DNA of 64,000 bases from CAXXOK01 sp963678055 (GTDB taxonomy: Bacteria; Bacillota; Clostridia; Christensenellales; Aristaeellaceae), in assembly GCA_963678055.1 (NCBI GenBank), contig OY782679.1:1798001-1862000 (forward strand), given 5' to 3'. Made by a program: the position numbers and the translations under genes. Below are positions 22,501-25,148 of the stretch, piece after piece. The notes beneath the pieces were generated by a model. It was not told the DNA's origin. It was given only the letters and a program-made list of their open reading frames with translations, and did not search any database. Within the stretch, counting starts at the first letter, position 1. Each line of letters begins with the position of its first letter.

Positions 22501-23012
22501 GCCGCATCTATAACGACAGACCCCAAAACAGGTTCTTGGGACACAGAAAAGGTTACGGGTGTGGTATCGCCAGCTATCGGAAGTACGCCGCTGGCTTTGC
22601 CGTCCTCCGTAACGGTAACGCTATCGTTTTGCGCGATCGGGGAAACATCATCGATAAAGACCGTGAATGTTTCCTGCCCGCTGCTGTCCTCATCGCCGGT
22701 AGCCTCAACCACAACGGTGTAGCTGTCTTTGATTTCATAGTCAAATGCCGCTGCGGAATACAGCGAAGTACCCGACACAGAGAATGCCGCGTTATCTCCC
22801 TGGCCGGACGGCAGAGAATACACTAGATTCTGAATTTCAGAGGATACTTGAAGCCCTCCGACCAGCGTTCCGGTCGCAGCATCCTCGGATATTGTGTTAT
22901 GATCGAGTACAAAGGTGATGGATTCTCCAGCGATTGCAGGAAACCCGAATCCCAATACAACAAAAAAAATAGCGGACAGAATGACCTTCCATTTGGATAA
23001 TATTCTATTCAC
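1593..23012 (-). CDS. Giant secreted SLH-anchored tandem-repeat (cadherin/Ig-like, 'tandem-95' type) protein, about 7,139 aa
   Basis: Probable cell-surface adhesin or S-layer-associated fibre. Start: the open frame extends to a GTG at 23096, but the GTG at 23012 has AAGGAG ten bases upstream and puts a signal peptide (basic NRILSKWK, then a hydrophobic run ending FPAIAGES) at the N-terminus. Residues about 37-6280 are roughly 55-60 repeats of 90-115 residues. Each begins near a V-N-D-x-P linker and carries an E-D motif and segments such as YTPDANxxGxDSF, typical of cadherin-like/VCBS-type repeats. Several are interrupted by Ig-like units with SYQWQSA and YIRV. The next ~640 residues contain carboxypeptidase-regulatory (CnaB-like) units and a Big_1-like unit (LGDGKAEAVITATV). 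The last ~218 residues are SLH repeats (GLTRGEAAEIFA, ELSRAEFIAMVA), which bind the wall polymer, ending in an acidic tail. No LPXTG motif is present. It is monocistronic with no clear terminator. Ligand unknown. Confidence 0.9.
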   Translation of the reverse strand: MNRILSKWKVILSAIFFVVLGFGFPAIAGESITFVLDHNTISEDAATGTLVGGLQVSSEIQNLVYSLPSGQGDNAAFSVSGTSLYSAAAFDYEIKDSYTVVVEATGDEDSSGQETFTVFIDDVSPIAQNDSVTVTEDGKASGVLPIAGDTTPVTFSVSQEPVLGSVVIDAATGAYTYTPDANRYGEDSFAFDVTDGANSSTGTVSVTITAENDVPVIRQGEIAYFVCEEDGSAQQLSLSADDADEDSLSWSIDTQSSHGLAAVNAATGLTSYTPTEADYFGADSFVVAVSDGNGGVDTIAIDVTVSAVNDPPSFTKGMDQFVTEDCGAQTVEGWATDISAGADNESDQTLTFKINNNTNAALFSAGPAVSNAGVLSYTPADNANGTATLDISLSDSGGASSGLYTVTITVEPVNDPPVNTAVPLITGIARIGEILRASSGSWNDDADGANAALLTYSYQWQSAEIVNGEWKNIESGDELELTTAQNGLYIRVKVTCTETEGTPLSVVAYSDPIEVENRNPLIDRSGNLSMTFTEDDTQDLIQLIANDEDGDTLSWAITNGGTKGNAVISVDNGTDCQILYTPNADENGEDSFVVTVADGNGGTDAITIGVTITAVNDIPSFTIGADQAVSEDCGGQSVSGWISAMAVGPANESQQTLQFNIESNSNAALFSAEPAVSSDGILTYTPAKNAYGSATISLYATDSGGASSQPQTFIITVDPVNDVPVNTGVPTISGTPHNGETLSVAAGTWNDTADGGLAASLSYSYQWQSASSEAGPWNDISGAQGESFTLTEAQNDLYIRVMETCTETEAEPASAAVYSNPIRVTNNAPVISQGESVTINIWEDAAQVTMQLLASDADGDDLVWSITTQGSKGTASFSEHLGTQCEIVYTPNADENGEDSFIVTVDDGNAGVETITVIVDIAPDNDTPSFTIGANQTVDEDCGEQVVENWITEISAGALNESDQTLTFRVLSMSNEALLASGPTISSTGELRYTPATNANGQATIALYVFDSEGATSEPQSFTITVNRVNDKPVNTVLPSISGVFATGGDLSVDAGTWDDSADNNVLDEEDFTVIWYTAANADGAGLSMAGSGWNYTLKASDAHRFIRVLVMANDTDASGTVTENAYSAWYAVENTAPAIQNVSPAIATNEDTDGSVAFSALDADSDTLTWSIASQASHGTAAVDALTGNVTYSPDANYNGTDNFTVSVSDGHEGSDSAEVSVTVESVNDIPTFTIGVDQAVDEDSLAQTVDPFIQAMSAGPANEGEQTLTFQVTENSNPSLFAAAPEINRNGVLTYTPATDAFGSALITVSVSDSAGATNSATQSFTITINSVNDAPRNSQTPVISGTAHNGQILSVSTGTWSDAADSENATALSYSYQWQSAESETGPWSNLAGATQAQYTLTPDENDLYIRAFVTCSDSDAQPASANAVSQTVLVTNEAPVMTSQQNPIMEFYEDGAVQSIVLEATDADGDTLTWAVTAASIGTASVDDGVVRYQPNADANGEDEFTVTASDGNGGQCSMVFTIIIHAVNDIPSFTIGADQVDTEDDGGQYISGWIQAMSPGPADESDQTLTFTVSDITNTALFSQVPHVTSSGTLYYVLAANQNGSTEVSVSVSDSKGGVNTVKQTFTITVNAVNDTPELVSDPAIIGTFAAGNTITASSGVWSDEIDENAGTIVYDYTWYFADSDLGTNVVSQAGTNEYALTSTQSHTYVRVLVGVTNTDETGTTQTQDYTPWYFVENTAPVITETDPSFATDEDTEHSFTLHATDADADTLTWSISSAAQHGIAQVNATTGAVTYSPAFNYRGNDSFTVQVADAYSGTDELVIPVTVNAVNDVPINTELPTVSGTHMFGNTLTASTGTWTDDADDNLVTLVYSYQWQRASDDQGADIANIGTGATYVLTDAESHQYVRVLVTVTDTDASGTLEPQASSAWTYVNNTNPVITELTPTITTQEDATQTLTLHATDVDTDTLTWSVTEQGTRGTAVIDETTGQITYTPNADDNGSDSFEITVNDGHEGYNSVTVAVTINAVNDLPSFTVGSDQSVLEDCGTQSVTNWISTMSKGPENESAQTLAYTVAITQETVTDSLSLFAADPEVSPDGTLTYTPADNAYGSATLSIFVQDSGGGDNDTSAAQTFTITITPVNDQPVITGLSIVQTPEDVPYVYDFTLQDVEGDLDSLTVAFKSNNTALLENGSMQLGGSGASRTLTLSPEENRSGTVDISFTITDTQGGKATKTLTLNVTAVNDAPTISVIADRTTYEDTSTGAIGFTIADVDTAMANCTVTAVSQNTTLIPNDEDNITVSGTTANRTVMLLPAKDAYGTADITLTVSDGSLTAETTFTLTVDAVNDKPTISQVDDVTIDEDTNTGAIEFYVADIDHAFSQLTVSAAANNTAMVPKSNIVVSDIDQDGKATVTVTPVANYNGTSTITLTVKDQSGALSTESFLLTAAPVNDPPTMSSISNQSANEDNVRSFSVYIADIDTSTSALTVTAIESSNEALLPLDDEHITLSGTTGTRTVRLTPLANQNGSTYITLQVSDGGETVATRRFLFTVYAVNDAPYFTPGADITVQEDCGAQTFTNWASGISAGAANETEELTFHVQADMAAMFAVQPAIDANGTLTFTPASNANGTGTITAYLSDAGGATSGSITFSIILSPVNDVPVAYDKTTGLDTDEDQQLKGSLVIYDPDTNPITYELVSGEDHGVTSLTTASGGIVTLNASTGTFVYVPYQDYFEGPDSFSFRVFDGTVYSNDAQVTIEMTGINDPPVAEDGALTVDEDAVASAGSLAGLVTDVDNITLEYSIVNAPNEGGTVTLNSETGAYTYTPPADYFGTERFTFRAYDAATYSNTATVTVTVNAVNDAPVAQDETINLDEGKTISSTFKATDIESDTITYSIVTPPASGTLTLLNAATGAYTYTPPVMGAEESVTVTAEFQAEDPSGDFTTGTITIIIRNINDAPYLHPSMSLDITTAEDTPLSGSVAAVDPDGDALLYTVLNGPNHGTLSSFDTATGSFTYTPYGNYNGTDYFTFIATEDKAEDALSTGIYRVSIHVTFVNDNPTAYTLHYYTNEETPITLSPVGYDPDGNSMTYNIVSTPDHGSISTTDNITFTYTPNITMAGETDEILYQAVDSQGGESNIATMYVHIYGDGNGGGLHGFSDVTIPQNTSSDFIPIVVTDINIAQVQVTSSNTWLQSNVNIIVTNIDGEYSIILIPTAYRSGRSVITVQVKDTNEIWHTRTFILTVTHRYFKPTAYDLERTIDENTEMYEYVSGSDLNGDWINFAAASQPSHGTLEFSSNGTFYYKPETGYSGDDSFTFTASNAEQTSDPATVSIHVTGIPSAPSADNAEFTTPEDTAIIDGQLTGNSPEGVPIAFYLVSNGTLGTAVIADDGSFTYTPNENVNGTDVFTFKTEGPTTLYSSIATVTVNITAVNDQPVAAAKTVTTYEDLPLQGYLIASDADENETLTYSIVETGSTLLKGDIVLDSQTGQYTYTPALNANGTDSFYFIANDGTADSEPALMTVVIEPQNDAPTVEDSTITVGEDASVEGALASLYDDVDGDAQTFSTLQEPEKGTIEFNTDGTFTYTPDENKNGTDYFSYRTTDTAGLKSNVALVTVTITPENDVPTIVAADAWTINEDSKDQMFYFTVDDIEDNPDVLTLSAVWDETEIESLVFGGSGNNRWMKVTPVDSYQSDTTITIKVTDTGVDNTLTGDVKSATTDVLVTVAPVNDTPTINDHSTNWTKIVSSNVVIDEDTSTDAIAFTVDDEETYGAGVTVTASASNTTLVPSSGIELSGEGEARTIKITPAADRYGSATIRIYASDGNTTRSAYFILVVNPVNDAPIITPPDDQTIAEDGNTGDLYYSITDIDSTITNITVEAVSDNETLLLPVDIVRSGNANDRVVNITPLANMNGDVTITLTADDQGDVNNTGSASFVLHVLAVNDTPTIEDIADVTILEDSATAAIPVYIADIDDELSALTLSAISSNPSLVDDSCIVFSKDEETGQNYITLTPKTNANGAALITVKVVDESGKYKTISFTLNVTPVNDAPTITAIADQTILEDGRTAAITFNIADVDNDVLELDVVGSSADTSIIPEQSFVFTGNGGERTVTITPLADQNGSVAVALTVEDPGGLTASSPFTVNITPVNDEPTFTGGDDQTVLEDCHQQTVAAWATDISKGPDNEDYQTLSFHLENDNNDLFTAQGQPALDASGQLTYTPADDMYGTATVTVYLTDDGGTANGGDDTSDNDPSAESIVDTFVITVLSVNDRPVFSALNSEEDITVNEDSGAYESAWADTSTLFIGPDNNETQTYNFLLTLGAVDVYGNTDLFSEAPAIDSQTGVISFTPAENANGTAEVTVVLKDDDGTANGGVDTSVAHTFTITVTSVNDDPTYTLGADFAVNEDSGAYSAAFATGITTGGGTDEEIQTLTFTLNADNQSLFSIQPTMTTDGVLRFTTAQDQHGVTEVSVVLDDETNEVTKSFTITVNSVNDAPTFTYGDPLVVWEDCGMQTVTGWGSDLYTGADNESSQSLSFALTALRSTLFTTGGQPAMDPSGTLTFTPDTDANGESGVTLYLIDNGGTEYEGVDRTYYEVNSITVLPVNDQPSFTDLGDITVQEDAQAYDEAWVQNGSISVGPANEAAQTYTFYMVEDEAQRETYGNTNLFSVEPAIDPDTGDISFTAAENANGSASYTVYMKDSGGTDREGIDTSIGHPLTITVQAVNDDPTYTLGGTVRVNEDSGAYQNLTYVTGITTGGGTDEAGQTLSFTLTAADQSLFAVQPAITSAGALTFTPADDANGTTLVTAVLSDGDRTVEKTFTIVVEPVNDQPSFTDIGDIVFNEDCGSKTVDWVSGYTLGPNNETQTPLFTMTEESRTTYGNTALFSSGPSINETTGAVSFTPAANANGTITFTVTLQDNGGTERDGVDVSQSHSLTIVINAVNDEPTYTIPDDVDVYEDSGEYRDETFATGITTGGGTDEAGQTLAFSLSGYDATLFDGAVTISNDGELLFTPAANVHGSTTVNVSLSDGTNAVEDSFIIIIASVNDEPTFTPGSDQTVWEDCGAQTVTAWATNLHKGTENESGQSLTFHVENDNHQLFTDAGQPIIDSDGTLRYTPSDNQFGEAEVSVYLMDDGGTANSGDDTSATITFTITVESVNDQPSFTDTGDITVGEDSGAYSALWVNATSINPGPVNETQAYAFSMVENAEARVTNGNTDLFTDEPVIDPDTGRISFTPALHANGSATYTVYMKDEDGTLREGVDTSQGHTLVITVSAVNDLPAYTLLGDVAVDEDSGDYSNATFATGITPGGGTDEDSQTLTFTLSNYDQSLFSEQPVLTNTGELTFTPAANVFGTTQIKVTLSDGIDEVDKTFEITVNSVNDAPTFTASGDVSVLEDCGPQTMYKWATDISIGPWNENAQTLSVKTICNDTELFDGETGLPDVSLTGVLRFTPKADAYGVATVTVQYTDDGGTANNGDDSSKIEEFTITIRPVNDRPSFDDTGDITVGEDSAAYTGAWVDAESIDIGPDNETQTYAFSMQENEDQRVVNGNTQLFSVQPSIHPDTGVISFTPAANANGSAVFTVILSDMDGTDNGGNDTSLQHQLTITVTAVDDQPAFTLDGDVTVNEDSGEYSDETFATGITAGGGTDEAGQTLTFALTNTNPLLFSQQPAMTSDGMLRFTPADDAFGTATVTVKLNDGLNSVSDSFTITVESVNDQPSFTDTGDITVGEDSGAYSALWVNATSINPGPVNETQAYAFSMVENAEARVTNGNTNLFTDEPAIDPDTGRISFTPAEDANGSATYTVYMKDEDGTLRDGVDTSQGHTLVITVTAVNDLPAFALSGDVTVDEDSGEYSNATFATGITPGGGMDEDSQTLTFTLSNYDQSLFSEQPVLTNTGQLTFTPAANVFGTTQIDVTLSDGDTSSDGTFLITINSVNDQPSFSDSGDVTVSEDSGRYSAAWADDATRYVGPDNELQTYQYMITDTVVADGVTLFSEAPVIDAQTGVISFTPAADAFGSAEVTVVLKDGDGTDNEGLDTSVEHTFTITILSVNDAPVFTDTGDLTVNEDSGEYSTAWITTGTVSAGPANEAQEAAFSLKLDESTLTVFGNSQLFATGPVIDSNTGEITFTPAENAYGFVNATVWLIDTDGTDNDGEDTSEAHTFLITVKTVNDAPVFTAGEDITVGSGTGAYTQDTWAVDISAGPEDEALQALSFTVTVDKPALFEVQPAITPEGTLSFTPSATISGTAKMTVTLQDDGGTDNGGVDTSQQQQFSIQVVGNSELVLTGTVYDVRTLMPINGATVQLLDANGDEIASEVVGNDGVYRFTGLTSSNDTLTLAVSADGYQKNSVVTEVSFDREVSGTVTRNIMLSKFNLTITAEPSAILGDGKAEAVITATVQNDDGQPISGVEVVFDCPSGTFKGGVNTAVTGQDGTCNITFISDKLSGTEELKIPITVTVHDDTLLLYGTAVIYERFVPGFVEGIITTRTGNHPLEGAIVTVYKDFDGDGTVDFSETVITKADGKYKVAVPKGNVEYSISITRPATGSASGVTFHQTVHVGDINGGGGETNNPNKCAVGIVTLQNGSSSGCGQLLKSGMLMEIVGNGKKEKVDLNTGSGTFSANNLGEGSYTLNVYYQHEDGRKIIVGSQKITISNNGETNISEVLIDPYGIITDSKTGKVISGADVKLYYAGTNTLVSLPLVQGFPPANNANPQLSDGAGEYAFMVYPHTSYYIVATKDGYETFSNKDHPIAVGEAIVNYNFQMTPVEEEVVASTAYDPAIFISTDKNRVLEDGTISCTVTYGNKTDQVLPTAVIRLNLPAGIMVVDEDGGALYSKTEHWYRTALLRDTDGFVESAHDQMVIWYAKDLQPDEVRTHTVLLKVADIDPVLAQTPATITANISSQHPVIVPEDDTSFKTIVIASRYNASAHQAYMLTQYGSDFPVADGLTRGEAAEIFASILNLSAEGNNTTFADVQRGDPRLDAIRAAVQAGYLESDENGKVYPDRELSRAEFIAMVAKYIGIERNYEIEPLLYHYTDIQAHTQRSTIEEAYRYGLLTAFSDQALQPDAVITKGEAVVVLNRMLCRGTLTNPLLVFTNIDQDDPLLGELVAAATDYLAKTNEDGSQMMLLDDDDRLTKR
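5245..5889 (-). repeat. Copy 1 of a 645-bp near-identical internal duplication
   Basis: This segment aligns without gaps to 6916-7560 at a constant offset of 1,671 bp (557 codons). From 5281 on I counted about 24 mismatches in 609 bases (about 96% identity). It encodes roughly two repeat units. Neighbouring units are much more diverged, which points to recent duplication or gene conversion. Confidence 0.85.
6916..7560 (-). repeat. Copy 2 of the 645-bp internal duplication
   Basis: Partner of 5245-5889, in frame, with no insertion or deletion between the copies. Both encode the unit with INPGPVNETQAYAFSMVENA followed by the GGGTDE-type unit. Because the copies are almost identical, a short-read assembly could have collapsed or expanded this part of the gene. 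Confidence 0.85.
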
Positions 23013-23117
23013 GTTAGAATTGCTCCTTGAATATATACATATACTATTCAGGACAGCCCGACAACTCATAACATGATATAGATCCTGATGGCCCACTCAG
23101 ACACTATATATATGTTA

Positions 23118-23157
23118 ATACTACAATATAACCAGATATTGTCAATCCAATATCTGG
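23118..23157 (-). promoter_or_regulatory. Promoter and operator-like inverted repeat of the giant protein gene
   Basis: Minus-strand TTGACA (23140-23145), a 16-base spacer and TAGTAT (23118-23123) form a candidate promoter with an untranslated leader of about 100 bases before the GTG at 23012. A perfect inverted repeat, CCAGATATTG and CAATATCTGG with 6 bases between (23132-23157), covers the -35 element, so a dimeric regulator could block or recruit polymerase here. The rest of 23013-23292 is AT-rich without any gene. Confidence 0.55.
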
Positions 23158-23258
23158 TGTATTATGTAAAATTTGTATTAAGTTTTTATGAAATATTGAC
23201 CAAGAGTATGAATTCGCAACGTATTCCAGTTTTCATATAGGAACACGATGAAGCAATA

Positions 23259-23289
23259 GCAACGGTTTGCCCCCGATAGGGGGTGTTGC
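23259..23289 (-). terminator. Stem-loop after the mrfA-mrfB-TPR operon
   Basis: CCCCC-GATA-GGGGG core with an outer GCAAC/GTTGC pairing, immediately after the stop of the TPR gene. The following bases are not T-rich, so it is a weak or factor-dependent terminator, or an mRNA 3'-end stabiliser. Confidence 0.35.
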
Positions 23290-23292
23290 TGC

Positions 23293-23994
23293 TTACTCGG
23301 CGATTCCCAAGGTGGATAACTGCTCCTGAACCATTTCCTTTGTCGCATGATTCAGCGGCGAGAACCGGCCTTTGAGCGCGGTTTTCAGCTTTTCTGCCGC
23401 TTCTTCTTTCTTCCCGTCTGCTATATCGTACTGGGCCAGGAAATACAGCGTATCAATCTGCCCGGGTTTGATGGCAAGTGCTTTTTCAAAGTATTTCTTG
23501 GCGGTTTTTTTATCGCCTTCGACAATATAGTAGGCCTGGGCCAGGTTATCCAGCGTGATGGGGTCTTCATCATCATACTCCATGGCTTCCAGGTTAAAGG
23601 ATACCGCGTTTTCCTTGTTGCCGGTAGCCACATACAGGTACCCCAACGTCTGGTACACCAAGCCGGAGGGGTCTTTTTTATGCTGGCTTTCCAGTACGCT
23701 GATTGCCTTGTCATTCTCGCCGATCTTATACATGCATACGGCGTAGTTGACAAACAACTGCTTTTTGGTTTCAGCGTTGAGCATCGGGTTTTTTTGGTGC
23801 TGCACCAGCAGCTCTCTTGCTTTTTGATACTCGCCGCTGCGCAGCAGCAGTACGGAATAACTTAAAATATAACGGGGGTCTTTGAGCCCCGACTGCAGTG
23901 CTTCTTCATATAGTTTTCTTGCGGCTTCGATATCTCCGCTCTGATATTTCCGTCCGGCCGATTGGGCTTTGAAATTCGCCATGAAACTATTCAT
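23293..23994 (-). CDS. TPR-repeat protein, third gene of the mrfAB operon
   Basis: A 233-residue soluble protein of consecutive tetratricopeptide helices. Recognisable units include DIEAARKLYEEALQSG, GEYQKARELL, GENDKAISVL, GNKENAVSFN, DKKTAKKYFEKAL and GKKEEAAEKL, spanning nearly the whole chain. There is no signal peptide or membrane segment, so it should be a cytoplasmic scaffold or adaptor. The ATG has AGGAGG nine bases upstream and overlaps the mrfB stop by four bases (ATGA), so it is translationally coupled to mrfB. MrfB itself ends in TPR-like helices, which hints that this protein works with MrfB or MrfA. It has no characterised orthologue that I recognise. Function is inferred only from context. 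Confidence 0.8.
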   Translation of the reverse strand: MNSFMANFKAQSAGRKYQSGDIEAARKLYEEALQSGLKDPRYILSYSVLLLRSGEYQKARELLVQHQKNPMLNAETKKQLFVNYAVCMYKIGENDKAISVLESQHKKDPSGLVYQTLGYLYVATGNKENAVSFNLEAMEYDDEDPITLDNLAQAYYIVEGDKKTAKKYFEKALAIKPGQIDTLYFLAQYDIADGKKEEAAEKLKTALKGRFSPLNHATKEMVQEQLSTLGIAE

Positions 23995-25148
23995 CCGAGG
24001 GAACCTCCTGCGATTTTGCGGCGTAAACGCGCGTAACGGTATTGTAACGCATTTCGCCTGGATTGTACAGCCTCATCAGGCTGCAGACCCGGCTCTGATA
24101 AGATGAGCAGCGCTTGCCGGGTATAGAGCAGCGCCTGCGGTAGATCTTTGATCTGGTGTTCATACAATTTCGCAAGAGCTTCGCACACCGCTACGGTATC
24201 TTCCCTTCGCGAAAGCATGGCCCGATATAGCTTGATGGCGCGGTCTGCATGCCCTTCCCGTTTTTCCTGCTCGGCCATGGCATGGAAAGCAGGCCTACGC
24301 AATCCATCCCGTGCCGACAGGCGGAAGCACTTTTTTGCTTTTTGCTTTTCGCCGCGCTTGTGCATGGTGCGGGCCAGCGAAAACAGGTCCTGCGCTTCGC
24401 TTGCAGTCTCCGGTTTTTCATGCAGTCTGCATAAGAAGAAAAACAGCTGCGCCAGGCTGACAATATCCTGCCTGTTGTGCGCCATAATGCTGCGAATCGG
24501 TTCAAAATCCCGATTGTCCAGATACTTAAAATAGGTCTGCGGAATCATCGCGCCGGGGATATCGTCCTCACGGGCAACGCCCAGTACGCTTTCCTCCAGC
24601 GTTTGCAGGGTGCAGCTGCCAAGCCGGAGTTTCCATACCCTACGGGAGGGATAGAGCACATCGGCATGAACACTTTCAACGGAATCGCGGTAGCGATTGA
24701 GCAAAAAGCGGTTTTGCAGCACAGGCATATCAAAGGTGCGGCCGTTAAAGGTGGCCAGCACCGGAAAGGCTTGCAGCAAGCGGTAAATATCTTTGAGTAG
24801 AAACGGTTCTTCATCGTAATCGCGCATCAGATACTGCTCGACTACAAAATGCTCCTGCGAGAAATACCCAACACCGACCAGAAACGCCACCGTGCCCGCC
24901 CCGCGTGAAAGCCCTGTGGTTTCCGTATCCAAAAATAGTATATCCTGCATGCGGACAGACGCGGGAAACGCCGTGCCGTAAATTTCTTGCAGAATCCCGG
25001 CGCTCATGTGTTTGGCATCGGGGAATGATGCCAGCGGGTAGCGCTCCGAAACCCGGTAGCATTCGCGTGCGGCAGGTTTTGTCGGAGACTGCTTTTGTGA
25101 TTTGGTTTCCGCACCGATCATGCGCAGTTTGTCCTTCAGGCTCGGCAT
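23991..25148 (-). CDS. mrfB: MrfB/YprB-type 3'-5' exonuclease (RNase H-like fold) with C-terminal TPR-like region
   Basis: In Bacillus subtilis, MrfB (YprB) acts with the helicase MrfA in a UvrABC-independent excision pathway for mitomycin C damage. This 385-residue protein has the first DEDD-type metal motif FLDTETTGLS, then FLVGVGYF, TFNGRTFDMPVL and HNRQDIVSLAQL, which are the expected RNase H-like exonuclease motifs. After about residue 245 it continues with helical TPR-like repeats (KAKKCFRLSARDG, RAIKLYRAMLSR, LPQALLYTRQAL). The start ATG at 25148 lies 13 bases inside the end of mrfA, and its stop overlaps the TPR gene start, so the three genes form a coupled operon. Damage specificity is inferred from the family. 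Confidence 0.85.
   Translation of the reverse strand: MPSLKDKLRMIGAETKSQKQSPTKPAARECYRVSERYPLASFPDAKHMSAGILQEIYGTAFPASVRMQDILFLDTETTGLSRGAGTVAFLVGVGYFSQEHFVVEQYLMRDYDEEPFLLKDIYRLLQAFPVLATFNGRTFDMPVLQNRFLLNRYRDSVESVHADVLYPSRRVWKLRLGSCTLQTLEESVLGVAREDDIPGAMIPQTYFKYLDNRDFEPIRSIMAHNRQDIVSLAQLFFFLCRLHEKPETASEAQDLFSLARTMHKRGEKQKAKKCFRLSARDGLRRPAFHAMAEQEKREGHADRAIKLYRAMLSRREDTVAVCEALAKLYEHQIKDLPQALLYTRQALLILSEPGLQPDEAVQSRRNALQYRYARLRRKIAGGSLG

Noticed and set aside
4180..22900. Regular DNA repeats considered as CRISPR or non-coding satellite
   Set aside because: The period is about 300 bases, follows codon phase and encodes conserved V-N-D-x-P linkers, so it is protein repetition.
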